A stretch of 64,000 nucleotides of DNA from Diploptera punctata (lineage: Eukaryota; Arthropoda; Insecta; Blattodea; Blaberidae), in contig JASPKZ010007535.1 of the NCBI GenBank assembly GCA_030220185.1, forward strand, positions 282,001 through 346,000. The letters run 5' to 3'. This document shows, in pieces, positions 31,764 through 42,436 of the stretch (within the stretch, counting starts at the first letter, position 1; every line of letters begins with the position of its first letter). The translations under genes were made by a program, and so were the position numbers. A model generated the notes under the pieces. It was not told the DNA's origin. It saw only the letters and a program-made list of their open reading frames with translations, and did no database searches.

Positions 31764-31861
<98 letters not shown>

Positions 31862-31862
31862 T
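31675..31862. repeat. (ATT)n with ATC/GTT variants
   Basis: About 190 bp of trinucleotides: ATT, then ATC, GTT and GTTATT mixtures, then about 33 pure ATT. Generates the poly-Leu and poly-Ile frames. The ATC block suggests it began as a LINE (GAT/AAT)n tail. Confidence 0.95.
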
Positions 31863-32695
31863 GAAGAAATAATACTTCACCCCGCATATACCACTAGTTG
31901 TATGTGTGAGGAGTATTAAGTCTGCTCTTAACTAGATTAGATGTGGTACAATTTTATTTGTGTGTTAGAGTGTGTGCGAACGCATTGTGCCCAGGGGGTG
32001 GGTGAGGGGGAGGTTGTTTGCTCACACCTGACTATCCGGCCAGCTGTTGGTACAAAGAAACACATCATACACCTTGCTATGTACTTCATTTTCAATACTC
32101 AATCAAACACTGTGCTCTTTTACTCCGAAACCAATGGCGACTTGCTCAAAGTTACAAAAATCTATCATATGCTTATATAAAACAGTTGATGTAGTTTTGG
32201 CCCCTCAAAACCAGTATTGACATTTTTATTAAAATTCTAGTTACTTTTTGCAATGTAACATTTTCCTTACTTACCATTGTTCTTCATAATTATGCACCGT
32301 GCGTTCATAATACCGCAGACTATCCGGTTTTTATGCAAACAAAAGAAATGGCAAAACTGTGATGATTACTTACCGCATTGGTGACAAATTGAACCTTTAT
32401 TTAATAAAATTAAGTGATTTCCCCTTACTAACTTAAGTCAATTATAATTCCGAGCTAAGTTCCAGTTGTACTTGCATAAGGCATTACTCAGCCGACTCGC
32501 CTACAGAGTGAACTGTAGTAGGTCTACTACTTTTACAGGCGATAGGATTTTGTACGGATCTGTCAATGACAGAAACATTTTTTTTTTCTTAGGCAACATT
32601 TTATTTTATGGGAAATAAAGACTCTTCAAAATAAACTATTGTACCAATAATTAGGAATTTCCTCATTTCTTATTTATTTATGACAAAAAAGTATA
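31863..32695. other. Unassigned stretch
   Basis: A 79-aa plus frame at 31941-32180 has no recognised motif. Confidence 0.4.
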
Positions 32696-32697
32696 TA

Positions 32698-32839
32698 ACA
32701 AGTTAAAAAATAAAATTAGTACCTGAGAAAGCAATCGTCCTCAACAAAATTCAGAACTACTTGCTCCATCTTCGGCAGATGGAATTTTAATGTTGAGGAT
32801 GATTGATTTCGCAGAATACTAATTTTATTTTTTAACTTA
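32698..32839. repeat. Foldback FB2
   Basis: Arms 32698-32751 and 32786-32839 (about 54 bp, ~85% complementary): AGTTAAAAAATAAAATTAGT outside, CAATCGTCCTCAAC inside. The centre holds CCATCTTCGGCAGATGG. The arm phrase GTTGAGGATGATTG-ATTTCG is of the same kind as in FB1, FB3 and FB4. Confidence 0.8.
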
Positions 32840-32841
32840 TT

Positions 32842-33312
32842 ACAAAACAACCTCATCGGTGCTACAATAAGATTTTTAAAAATTTGACAAAAAATTATAT
32901 ATGCCTATGGGACTATCTAATCAGAATCAGATAGGACGTAGATTCCTTGAAGTGGATCTTGCTATTCTTCTTCTTACGTTTCTTTACTGCTGGTTTCTCC
33001 TGGATTGATAAAGAGGGACTCTAACAATGGTGCCATACACATATTATCAGAATTCCCGAACTTGTCCTTTTCCCCTCTACCATGGTGTATGGAAGATCAC
33101 CACATTTCAGCCATTGCCAATTACAGTCCTTCATGTAGCAAGGTCCGGATTTCACTCATTTTGAAGTTTATTGTTACGTACCTATTAACTTTGCTTCCAT
33201 ACTGGCTGTATAGGGCTTAACGTGCAAATGATAAGGAAGAGGCTTAACACAGTGTGGCCACTTTCATCCGCCAATTTATCCACTTCAAACTTGACATATA
33301 TTTTGTAGACAT
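32842..33312. other. Unassigned stretch
   Basis: Nothing recognised. Confidence 0.4.
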
Positions 33313-33323
33313 TATGCTTTCTT

Positions 33324-34055
33324 GGGACTGGAAGTAAATATCAGTAAAACTAAATATATCATCACACATAGAAATTCATTATATAATGGAAATGGACAGA
33401 TAATGACAACTCAGGGAAATTTTGAGGAAATGACTGAATTCAAATACCTAGAAACTATAATCACAAATAGGAATGAGATGCACATGAAATTTAACATGGG
33501 CTCAATTCTGGAAATGCATTCTATCATGCATTATAGGGACTCATGACATCCCAATTCCTTTTAAAAAAAATTAAACTGAAAATATATAAAAATATTATTC
33601 TACCAGTTATATTATATGGGTGCGAAACATGGACTCTTACTTAAAGGGAGGAAGAGAGATTAAAAGTATTTGAGAATAAAGTTCTTGGAAAATGTTTGGA
33701 CCAAAGAGAGATGAACAGACACATGAATGGAGAAGACTAGATAATAGTGAACTATATGGTATTTATTCGAAAGCAGATATAATAACAATAGTTAAGTCTC
33801 ATAGACTGCAATGGGCAGGGCATGTGGCACGAATTGAGAATGAAAGACGTGCATGGAAGCTGCTTGTAGGAAAACCAGAGGAAAACGCCCAGTTGGTAGA
33901 CCAAGAATGTGGTGGGAGCATAACATTAACTATGATTTGAGGGAAGTAGATTATACAGGAAATGACTGGAAAGCATAAACTCAGGATAGAGATGTATGGA
34001 GAACTTATGTCCGCGTGATCATGAACCTACGGGTTCGATAGTGCCAGTGAGTAAG
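33324..34055 (+). pseudogene. LINE-A, 5' truncated, 11-bp TSD
   Basis: LGLEVNISKTKYIITHRNSL, GNFEEMTEFKYLETIITNRN, EMHMKFNMGSIL (33322-33546), frameshift with stops, then FGPKRDEQTHEWRRLDNSEL and HRLQWAGHVARIENERRAWK (33692-33940), ending GGGTTCGATAGTGCCAGTGA-GTAAG. Flanked by TATGCTTTCTT at 33313-33323 and 34056-34066. Starts just downstream of YADD. Confidence 0.94.
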
Positions 34056-34205
34056 TATGCTTTCTTTATCTAGTACACCAACTTATCCTTGATCATGCCG
34101 ACATTATTAAAATGCATTGTAAACTCCGTTGAGGCGCTGGTCACAATTTAATATAAAATTATATACCTCTTAGGTCCGTCTCCTCCTCAACCAATAAAGC
34201 ACGAA

Positions 34206-34372
34206 GTTACTGTAGGTCTTTCGGGACTAGTCCCATCATCAGAAGAAAGTACGTCTGCATCCATTGGCTTAGAATTCAAGTCAACGGACCAGCTAGTCTT
34301 GCATTCGAAGCCAGTGGATGCAGACGTACTTTCTGCTGATGATGGAACCAGTCCCGAAAGGCCTAAAGTAAC
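34206..34372. repeat. Foldback FB3 with hammerhead-like motif
   Basis: Arms 34206-34270 and 34308-34372 (65 bp) around a 37-bp centre. The right arm reads CTGATGA (34336-34342), T, GGAACCAGTCCC, GAAA (34356-34359). The left arm on minus reads CTGATGA, T, the palindrome GGGACTAGTCCC, GAAA. CTGATGA..stem..GAAA is the hammerhead core, but the extra T and absent stem III leave it incomplete. Confidence 0.75.
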
Positions 34373-34566
34373 AATTTTAAATTGATCATGTCACTTCTGT
34401 ATTCGATGTAGCCTATTTTGTATCTATCCATCATCTTATGTAATTTTTAAGCCACTGCCAAGTGGTTACACGTTCCAACTAGACACCATGATAACAAGTA
34501 GTATCCATAATAATGACACTGTTTGCAGCAAGTTTAGGTAAAATCTTCTTCAACCAATTTATCCTA
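34373..34566. other. Unassigned short stretch
   Basis: No feature recognised. Confidence 0.4.
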
Positions 34567-34960
34567 TCATAATCGGCCGCGGTGGACTAGTGGTTATGCT
34601 CCTTGTTTCTGGTCCCGGGTTCAAACCCGGCCGGGGTCGATGGATTTTTTTAGGATGGAAGAATCCAAAGAGCAAATCCTCCGGGAGGGACTTTAAGCCG
34701 TGGGTTCCGAGTGTGAAGATTTTCAGGCTCGTAAAAAATCATTAAGCCTGAATGAAAGTCCTCTAAACAAAATTTACCGAATTTTCCCGTCCTAGTACTA
34801 CCTTGGTTTCCTAGATGTCAGTATGAGGCGGACATCTATAAGAAAACAAGTGTATAGGTCGCGCAAGGGATTTTGAAGAATGTCCTTGACCGTAAATCCA
34901 ATCGGAGAGCCTATCCAGACTGCTCAGCTGTGAATTCTCTGCCTGCCACGCGTACAAACA
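34567..34960 (+). mobile_element. SINE-5 copy
   Basis: GGCCGCGGTGGACTAGTGGT (A-box), GGGTTCAAACCCGGCCGGGG (B-box at 34618), GGAGGGACTTTAAGCCGTGG, GAAGATTTTCAGGCTCGTAA, GAATTTTCCCGTCCTAGTAC. Good head; the 3' half is partly replaced after 34850. Confidence 0.9.
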
Positions 34961-35104
34961 AAACAGTTCATCTTACAAAACATGTACAGTCCATAGAGAA
35001 TTATAGTGAGACGCGGATGTGTTGATTTTATATTTTAAACCGTAGACTATAATTAAAATATTTTGTACACTTGCTGCCTGAAGTCTTAAAATTATAGTGC
35101 AATG

Positions 35105-35310
35105 TGAATATCGGGTCTTCTCAACGTGGAGCCGCTACTTATTATAGCCACCCAAATGTCTCATGATGCTGGGTGGGCACCGGTCCCATACTGGCAGAAA
35201 TTCCTTGAGAACATTTCTTCCCCCATGGAGACTCGAGCCAGCGCAAGTCCCGTAGCTCTGCGCCAAGACATCTTGTCTTAATCGCATGGCTAAGGCGCGG
35301 GGAAGACTAT
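35105..35310 (-). mobile_element. SINE-6 copy
   Basis: GATGCTGGGTGGGCACCGGT, ATTCCTTGAGAACATTTCTT and AGTCCCGTAGCTCTGCGCCA match 9500-9690. Minus-strand head: GCGCCTTAGCCATGCGATTAA (A-box-like) and GGCTCGAGTCTCC (B-box-like). Confidence 0.75.
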
Positions 35311-35382
35311 AGATGGTTTAAATTAAAGTGACATTTAGTGGTTATTTAAAACATTAACACAGAGATATAAACCAAATATAGA

Positions 35383-35438
<56 letters not shown>
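35383..35438. repeat. (TG)n(TA)n microsatellite
   Basis: About 9 TG then about 19 TA units. Confidence 0.95.
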
Positions 35439-35441
<3 letters not shown>

Positions 35442-35473
35442 ATATATACTTCCTCCACGTATAAAGATGTCCT

Positions 35474-35728
35474 AACTCACGGGCACTATCGAACCCGTAG
35501 GTGCATGGCCGCGCGGACATAAGCTCTCCATACATCCCTATCCTGAGCTAATGTTTTTCAATCATTCCCTGTAAAATCTACGTCCCTCAATTCATAGTTA
35601 ATGTTATTCTCCCGCCTCATTCTTGGTCTACCAACTGGGCGTTTTCCCTCTGGTTTTCGGACAAGAAGCTTCCATGCATGTATTTCATTCCCCATTCGTG
35701 CCACATGTCCTGCCCATCGCAGTCTACG
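35474..35728 (-). mobile_element. LINE-A 3' fragment with short TSD
   Basis: Last ~250 bp of LINE-A in reverse (GGGCACTATCGAACCCGTAG to ATCGCAGTCTACG). ATAAAGAT occurs at 35461-35468 and 35729-35736. Confidence 0.88.
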
Positions 35729-35924
35729 ATAAAGATTACCTATATTAATTAATTTTTGTAGCGAGATTTTAAAAATATTTAGCAGTGACTGTATTTGATA
35801 TTCGCTAGCGAGGGGGGAGTTAGCAATGACGTGTGGTCATACTTCCTATTGGCTGAGACCTACAACTGGTTAGTACAGGACTCGCATCTAAGCTCTCATT
35901 ACAAATTTCATTCCTCAGGAATCA

Positions 35925-36045
35925 TTGCTACACCTATAACCAAATTAGTATGGTTCAAATTCTTCCCTGTACGGGAGAGCGCCTAAATCTCTGTTAAGGG
36001 AAACATGTGCATACAAGAAGAAGAAGATCCTATTATTTTTTACGA
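35925..36045 (+). mobile_element. SINE-5 3' end fragment
   Basis: AACCAAATTAGTATGGTTCA, TTCTTCCCTGTACGGGAGAG and CGCCTAAATCTCTG match the SINE-5 3' terminus at 48355-48420, followed by an AAGAAGAAGAAG tail. Confidence 0.8.
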
Positions 36046-36218
36046 AACCCTAGCTTCTTAGATTTCATAATAATCTCCCTATCATCCACAAATCCTTCAT
36101 CACTTCCAATGTGAGGTATAATTGGGCGCCAACTTTTTCCACTTCGATTTTTCAGTCCATTGGTTGGACCTGACAAAAAATCCTACTTTTTAGCCTTTAT
36201 TTTAGTGCGTATGTATGT

Positions 36219-36285
36219 AAGGATGTATGGAGAGTATGTTTGTGCTCCCATGAACCTATTGGTTCGATAGTGTCAGTAAGTTATA
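36219..36285 (+). mobile_element. LINE-A extreme 3' end
   Basis: About 60 bp: GGATGTATGGAGAGTATG then CATGAACCTATTGGTTCGATAGTGTCAGTAAG. A very short 5'-truncated insert or remnant. Confidence 0.75.
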
Positions 36286-36481
36286 TTTCATTATTATCCT
36301 CTCTTAACAGCTTGTGATCATTTCAAAGCTGGTGGCGTGACTAATGTAAAAGTAGGCCTAGCTATAAAGGGAAAAGTAAAATTAAGGTAAAGGAAGAAAG
36401 AAAGAGTTCATTATTACTTAAAACAATCCAAATAACCTGTAAACTTCTCGATGTTTAATAAAAATATATATATATATGGAT

Positions 36482-36825
36482 CCATCCATAGTAATTCTGC
36501 CCGAAGGCAGGTCCTTCACTGCAATCATAGCATTTTCATGCTATGCTTGCAGCTTTACTAGGGAATTGTGTAGGTGTGGTAGCTTCCCGTTGCTTTCCAC
36601 ACCGGTGAAGGATGATGATGATGATAATGATAAGGATGATCATGATGATGATGGCCATATGACTTCGGGGACCGTTTGGGCCTTAAAGTTTTCCTGACAT
36701 TTGTCTTACAGGTGAGGAAAAAAACCCGATAAAAACCTCACCCAGAAAAACTGCTCCGACCGGGGATCGAACCCGGGCCCGCTGCGTGACAAGGCAGCAC
36801 GCTACCTCGAGACCAAGCGGTGGAC
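36482..36825 (-). mobile_element. SINE-1, full length, 12-bp TSD
   Basis: Complete with both 3' hairpins (36494-36550) and B-box near 36765. Flanked by ATATATATGGAT at 36470-36481 and 36826-36837. Confidence 0.96.
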
Positions 36826-36837
36826 ATATATATGGAT

Positions 36838-37440
36838 AAGGGTGGAGAAATTCATCCACACACAGGCCAGCAACGAAACATTCAATTAATGGCCCAGTTC
36901 TTAAATAATTTTCAAAGTATGAAGTGCGGTGTTCAATAGTCGTGTCCTTTTGCCTTAATAAATTATGAAATTGGTTTTTCTCTTGTAACGTAACGGACGT
37001 AAAATGGACGAAATTATGGATAAAAATATTCAACAGTGCTGATAGTAGACATTCTGATTAACATCCGACATTTCTTATTTAAAGATAGCTTCTTTGGCTA
37101 ATATAATAGAACATTTTTGTATGCGGTGTAGACCTATAACCAGAGTCAATTTTTCGGATAAATTATTTTAGATATTTCTTTGTAGATATGGTTATTATTC
37201 TCTTTCAAATATTTACAATTTTTCGTATATTTCTCAGTCATTCTACTTTACTATTTAAATAGATGATTATTATTTTTAATTAATCATAAATACATTGGAA
37301 CCTTAACCTTTCTGTGTTATGATTTTCGTAAGTTACAAAAGTGAAAACAATTTTGTTGACTCTTACTTACTCTTCCCAGAAAAACATTTGTCAGCAGATT
37401 TTTGGGGTATAACATATGTAAATGAAGTCCCTATGATGGC
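36838..37440. other. Unassigned stretch
   Basis: Nothing recognised. Confidence 0.4.
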
Positions 37441-37700
37441 TGATTACTGGTGGGCCACGACATTAGTACTTTTGTACTTCATTTAACGACACTCAGGTCA
37501 TCAGCGTCGAAATTAAAATATAAGGATGAAAGATGTGACGAATTTTTATCAGCAGCCTTTTATCATATGTTTGAAGTTCTTTTTTGTGCCGTAAATACAC
37601 ACGGGACCCACGGCTTTACTTTTCTTCCAAAGGAAGTCATATCCAAGATGTTTACGTCATTAAAAATCAATTGATCCCGGTCGGGTTTCGGAACTAGAGA
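37441..37700 (-). mobile_element. tRNA-derived SINE (SINE-7), diverged
   Basis: Minus B-box-like CCGAAACCCGACCGGGATCA near 37675, body with CCTTTGGAAGAAAAG and GAACTTCAAACATATG. A related copy at 45640-45860 shares CTTCCGAAGAAAG.CATA and AAAAATTATTTGACC. Weak. Confidence 0.4.
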
Positions 37701-38447
37701 TGGGCAATAGTTCACCAGCACTGAGTGAACCACAAGGACAGAATTGCCAATGACAAAATGTTGCCAAAACATCTACTTTGTTAAAATAGTTACCATTAGT
37801 AACATTAATTTAACATTATGAGCGAGGCTAGTGTTCATTTTCCAACGGTTTGCAGTACAAGAAAATTGCAGTATCTCCTTTCTTCCTTCACTCTGTAAAT
37901 TTAGAACTCAAGAAAAGTCTCACTGACTGTACACCATATTTTGAAAGACAGCATCTGTAGAAACTTGATTATGAATTTAATTAGATTTGTACAATCTGGG
38001 ATGTGAAACGGACATTTAAATGAGAGAGTGTAATTTAATGGGAGATCAGTTAACTGTGATAATAACTGTAGTTGGTGGAATTGCATTCCGATAAGGGAGT
38101 AGGATGGGTGAGTGGGGGGGGAGCAATGAGCACAGTGATTAATGGGCCCCGCTACATCACTTAACAAGACCAACCTTTCTAATTACTCCTCCGCCATCTT
38201 TACTTCCCAATCCAACTTTCTCTGCCGTGGGAACTTCCAACTACAAGTCTTATATTCGAATCCCGGCTACGGTATTTCATTATAACAGCTTTCACAGTTT
38301 TTTTTAAACTTAAGGCGTTTCTTGTTAGAATCTTCAATACACAGTGAATCTCCCAAACCACGTGCCCGATTTTTACTTATCCGTGTTGTCAATTAGGCCT
38401 ATGCCTTTTTTTTTCAATTATATTCAAAATATAAATTGTAATTAACA
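37701..38447. other. Unassigned stretch
   Basis: AGAGATGGGCAA at 37698 is a motif found at some hAT ends, but no partner end was seen. A tRNA-like TTCGAATCCCGGCTACGG lies near 38255. Confidence 0.3.
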
Positions 38448-38454
38448 AGTAATG

Positions 38455-38676
38455 AAAGAAGGGCATGGAAACTTCATGTACGAAAACCAAAGGGAAAGCG
38501 TCCAGCAGACAGGCCAATAACGAGGTGGCAGAATATTAACCTTGATTTGAGAGAAGTAGATTATACAGGCGATGATTGGAAAACATTAGCTCAGGTTAGG
38601 GATGTATGGAGAGCTTATGTCCGCGCATTCATGGACCTACGGGTTCGATAATACCAGTGAGTTAGTTAGTTATATA
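38455..38676 (+). mobile_element. LINE-A 3' fragment
   Basis: GAAAGAAGGGCATGGAAACT to GGGTTCGATAATACCAGTGAGTTAGTTAGTTA, encoding broken ERRAWKLHVRKPKGKRPADR and LREVDYTGDDW text. Likely TSD AAGTAATGAAA (38448-38458) versus AAGTTGTAATGAAA (38677-38690). Confidence 0.85.
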
Positions 38677-38839
38677 AGTTGTAATGAAATTAGTGGGAAA
38701 AACTTCCGATATAAATTACTCAGAAGTAAAAATAAATCATAGCATTGCATCTCCGAAGAGCCATAGTCCATTGAAGTCGTTGCTGGTACCTGTACGAATG
38801 ACTGTGCGAGTCCCGTGATTAGACTACGCAGTCACTCAA

Positions 38840-39010
38840 AGTTAGTTTCAGTTTTCTTAGCAGGATTGTTATTTCGAGTAACTGTGATTTGACCTCACGT
38901 GGCTGAGAGAGTTCAGTCTAAGTCCTTGTAATGAAAAATTGTTATAAAAAGGAATCGAACCTGCGACCTTTGGTTACGATGGTTGGGTATGCTCTACGAG
39001 ATCCTGTATA
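38840..39010 (-). mobile_element. tRNA-like SINE head, single copy
   Basis: Minus B-box AAGGTCGCAGGTTCGATTCC near 38955 with an A-box-like TCTCGTAGAGCATACCC upstream on the same strand. Resembles a tRNA but lacks pairing acceptor ends. Confidence 0.35.
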
Positions 39011-39205
39011 AAGAATAACTAATAATAGACCTATATTTCAAGAAAAAATGTCAGGAAAACGAATATAGGAAGACATAGTTTAGACCTAATGGAACATAAA
39101 GAATAATTTTAAAATGTAAAAAGGTATTAACAAATGTGAAATTGTCAAGCAAGACAGAAATGGTGAAATACTGTCAATTCGATAGCTAACAACTTTAAAA
39201 GCGAC

Positions 39206-39208
<3 letters not shown>

Positions 39209-39267
<59 letters not shown>
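39209..39267. repeat. (AAT)n microsatellite
   Basis: About 19 perfect AAT units. Confidence 0.95.
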
Positions 39268-39329
39268 TGCCTCACATATTAGAATCTGATGGATCCGCTT
39301 ACGTGTCAGCGTTTCCTTGATCTTCCCAA

Positions 39330-39430
39330 GTTTGTTCGCCTTTTGGTGTATAAGAAAGAATGTATCTAGATCATAAAGTGGGATCTATCCTTTGGACATA
39401 TTCTTTCCACTGAAGTCGATATAGCTAATG
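39330..39430 (-). repeat. Repeat W, copy 2
   Basis: Reverse complement carries GACTTCAGTGGAAAGAATAT and GTCCAAAGGATAGATCCC, matching 20085-20190. Confidence 0.5.
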
Positions 39431-39589
39431 TTACGAACGATGGGATCATTTTTACATATTTTAAAATTTCCCCATTTTTAAGATGTTCAAACAATAAGCC
39501 GTTCTTCACATAAACTTCTTTTCAGCTGCTGTTCGCCTTCCTTCATCAGGAATAATAATAATAATAATTAATAATAATAACAATAATAA

Positions 39590-40029
39590 TTCAATAGTGA
39601 GAAGTACTATTTATTACATATGGAGCTGAAGCACGGAAATTCAACAAAAACTTAAAAATAAAAACGTATGTTGGGGGAAATGGATTTACTGAGAAGAGCA
39701 GCATGACATGAAAAAAAAAACAAAGTCATTCGAGAAAAAATAAATATTAAATATTCAATAATAGATTTCAAAATATATTAGCAATTAAATTGGTATGGAC
39801 ATGTACGACGAATTCGAGAAGAAAGGTTACCCAGAAAACCATTGGAATGGTATCCACCTGGAAGAAGAAAGAAAAAAGGCATCGAAATTCATGGATGCAA
39901 GAAATTGGAATGAGAACAAGAGGACTGGAGGGGATGGATAGGGGCAATTGGAAAAGGAAACAGCAAAACGTTAGGCACAGAAATATGAGTAAACATTGAA
40001 AATCTGCATTAAACAAAAATAAACAAAAT

Positions 40030-40088
<59 letters not shown>
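39590..40088 (+). pseudogene. LINE-C C-terminus with (ATT)n tail
   Basis: After eroded TYYLLHMELKHGNSTKT text, it reads QLNWYGHVRRIREERLPRKP, LEWYPPGRRKKRHRNSWMQE, IGMRTRGLEGMDRGNWKRKQ, then a stop. The W-x-GHVRR and PPGRRKKxRxxxxWMxE blocks are the usual post-RT basic tail. The 3' UTR is about 25 bp and runs into (TTA)n at 40028-40088, which acts as the element tail. Confidence 0.8.
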
Positions 40089-40119
40089 TAGGGTCTATAT
40101 TAGATAAAAATGAGAATTC

Positions 40120-40653
40120 GACTATATATAATCAAAGAAGAATAACTGATGGAAAAAGAACAATATTGTAAAAAAATAAGGGCTTTGAAATATAACATAT
40201 ACAGAACGAAGAAAACTATATTTCAAGCCATGCTACAAAGTATTTTTTATACGGGTCCGAAACCTGGCCAGTAAGTAGGCTTCAACCGACAAGCTGTTAG
40301 CAGTGGAAATGGATTTTTGGAGGCGATTGACAAGAATTCCAATACGGGATAAAGTCAGAAACAGCCCAAGAAGGAAAATTATACAAGTTAAAAAAAAATA
40401 TTAGAAAAAATACAAGAAAAATGATGTGGACACCTAATAAGAATGGAAGATGATAGAATACCAAAGAATATCCTTGATTGGAAAACTAATGGAAGAAGTG
40501 GAAGAGGCAGACCTAGAAAACGTTGGATAGATTGAGTGAGGAGAAGTATGGAATCTAGAGATGTGAGGGAAGAAGATGCTTTAGACAGAAATCTCTGGCG
40601 ACAAATCATTTTGGGTTGAAGGAGAACCACCGTAGTGTGGAATATTCCTAATA

Positions 40654-40701
<48 letters not shown>
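40120..40701 (+). pseudogene. LINE-D C-terminus with (AAT)n tail
   Basis: VFYTGPKPGQ* region (cf. YGSETW), MDFWRRLTRIPIRDKVRNSP, WTPNKNGR.. broken GHVxRM, IPKNILDWKTNGRSGRGRPR, KRWID, REEDALDRNLWRQIILG then stop, then (AAT)n at 40657-40701. A second, minus-strand 3' end of this family is at 49216-49345 and also ends in AAT units. Confidence 0.8.
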
Positions 40702-40706
<5 letters not shown>

Positions 40707-41265
40707 CTTAATACTTAATTTCCACTTTACAGCAGTTTGCCCTTGATTCCTGCTTTCCAGAGATTCCTATCTTCCCATTGACCATCTTCCATACCCCTCT
40801 TCATCATGGCATCATATATTCCCTCATACCATGCTCTTCTACTTCTCCCCCTCTTCCTTCTGCCTTGTACCATCCAATCCAAGACCTGTTTAGGCCACTG
40901 GTCTTCCGACAACCGTTGTACATGTCCATACCACTGTAGAGCTCTCTTTGTTATCCTATCGATAACAGTTTCTTGTGGCATCCATTTGTTGTCTGATATA
41001 TGTATTTCGAATATTTTGTAGCCTGGATATTCTCATACTTCTCCGTAATCCATCCATTTCTGTCGCCAAGATTCTTTTCTGCATCCTTTCATTTATTGTC
41101 CAGCTTTCTGATCCATATGTAAGTATACTTTCTATTATTGTCTGTATAATGTCTTCTTTTTTTTTTCTGGTCAAATTTCTATTCCATAAAAAAAACATTC
41201 AGGGATCTAATCGCCTTCCTTGCACAATTTACTTTGTTATCTATTATAGATCCAAGATATTTAAA
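40702..41265 (-). pseudogene. LINE-E C-terminal half, tail-to-tail with LINE-D
   Basis: Minus strand: CARKAIRSLNVFLWNRNLT, IESILTYGSESWTINERMQK, TEMDGLRRSMRISRLQNIRN, then after a frameshift MPQETVIDRITKRALQWYGH, VQRLSEDQWPKQVLDWMVQG, RRKRGRSRRAWYEGIYDAMM, DRNLWKAGIKGKLL and stop. The 3' end reads AAGTATTAAGTAAGTATTATT and meets the LINE-D tail in the shared (AAT)n block. Confidence 0.88.
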
Positions 41266-41978
41266 TAATAATACTAATAATAATGATAATGTGACATACT
41301 CTGTTATGCTAAGTATCTTACTAAGCAGTAAACTTGTTTGGAACCATGTTCATATAGTGTGTGTCCATCTTCTAGATGTGAGGATCCATAGCTAGAAGTG
41401 AGAAAAATTGACATGCCTTTTTTTTACCTATATTGAACTTAAAAATGATGGAAATGTGATCCTCTTGGCACACACAGTGATCTTACGCTACTAGGAAATA
41501 AACGGTTCTTGGGTCCATGTCATGCATCATATTTTGATTTTCAAGATCAGCGTTTCTCAATAAAGATGTGTTCCTGTAGGTGGATATAAGAACACATGGT
41601 AACATTGTAGTATTCTGAATTTTAACGCTGCAGAATTAATATTTAAATCAAAATTGATGTAGCTTTATTGATGGCTATTGCTTGGATATTAAATTTTGGT
41701 AGATGAAATTTTGTTTATTATTTGGATTGTATGAGGCTACTTAAACGTTTATGATAAATGTTATTCAATTATTTTAAAATTAAGTATTTTAAAATCGACA
41801 TTAAAATTATCTTCTTTGTGGAACATGTTTATTGAATTAAAATATTAAATGATGTTATTTTATGTACGGTACTTAACAATTACTCAAACATTAGATCGCA
41901 CATGTCTACTAACAAAGTACCAAAAATTAGTTTGTTGCAATGTTTATTTTAGTACTTAGATTTAAACATGTGTTCATT
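41266..41978. other. Unassigned stretch
   Basis: No coding or repeat match. CAGCGTTTCTCAA at 41558 resembles a hAT end (see rejected list). Confidence 0.35.
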
Positions 41979-42436
41979 TACACTCTAATTCAACCCAGGA
42001 AGTTACTACAGACCTTATGGGCTATGTCAGTATCCCCCTACCTGCAGAGGGTAGATGTTGCCAAACTCATAATAACGGTATTTGTTTGTTAAGGAGGGGT
42101 GAAGGGGCAAGGTTAGCATTACTTTTCCAAATCTATATACTATACATTTAAAAAACATAGTATTTCTTTTACGGCATGCAAACTAGTTTTATAGTAAATA
42201 TGAGAGTCGACACTTTCACACAGGATAGTACAGATCCGCACGAGCTCAGTGACAAGTGGTAACTGTTTTTTTTTTCGGAGGAGGTGGCTTGGACGACTAC
42301 AACTTACAACTATGTACCTGCTGTGTTGCAATATTCAGTTTTATATAAGGATTTCTCTCAAGAAAATACTGTTAAAATGGCAACCCAGTTCCCTATTCCA
42401 AACACAGAGTAACTTCCTGGGTTGAATCTGAGTGTA
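41979..42436. mobile_element. MITE with 19-bp perfect TIR core
   Basis: Left TIR CACTCTAATTCAACCCAGG-AAGTTACT (41981-42007) and right TIR (42408-42434, reverse complement CACTCAGATTCAACCCAGG-AAGTTACT) share TTCAACCCAGGAAGTTACT exactly and differ at two bases outside it. TA at both borders (41979-41980, 42435-42436) suggests a TA target and Tc1/mariner mobilisation. The interior is non-coding, 454 bp between borders. Confidence 0.88.

Noticed and set aside
31582..31919. Overlapping 101-aa frames of poly-Ile and poly-Leu on both strands
   Set aside because: Pure microsatellite translation.
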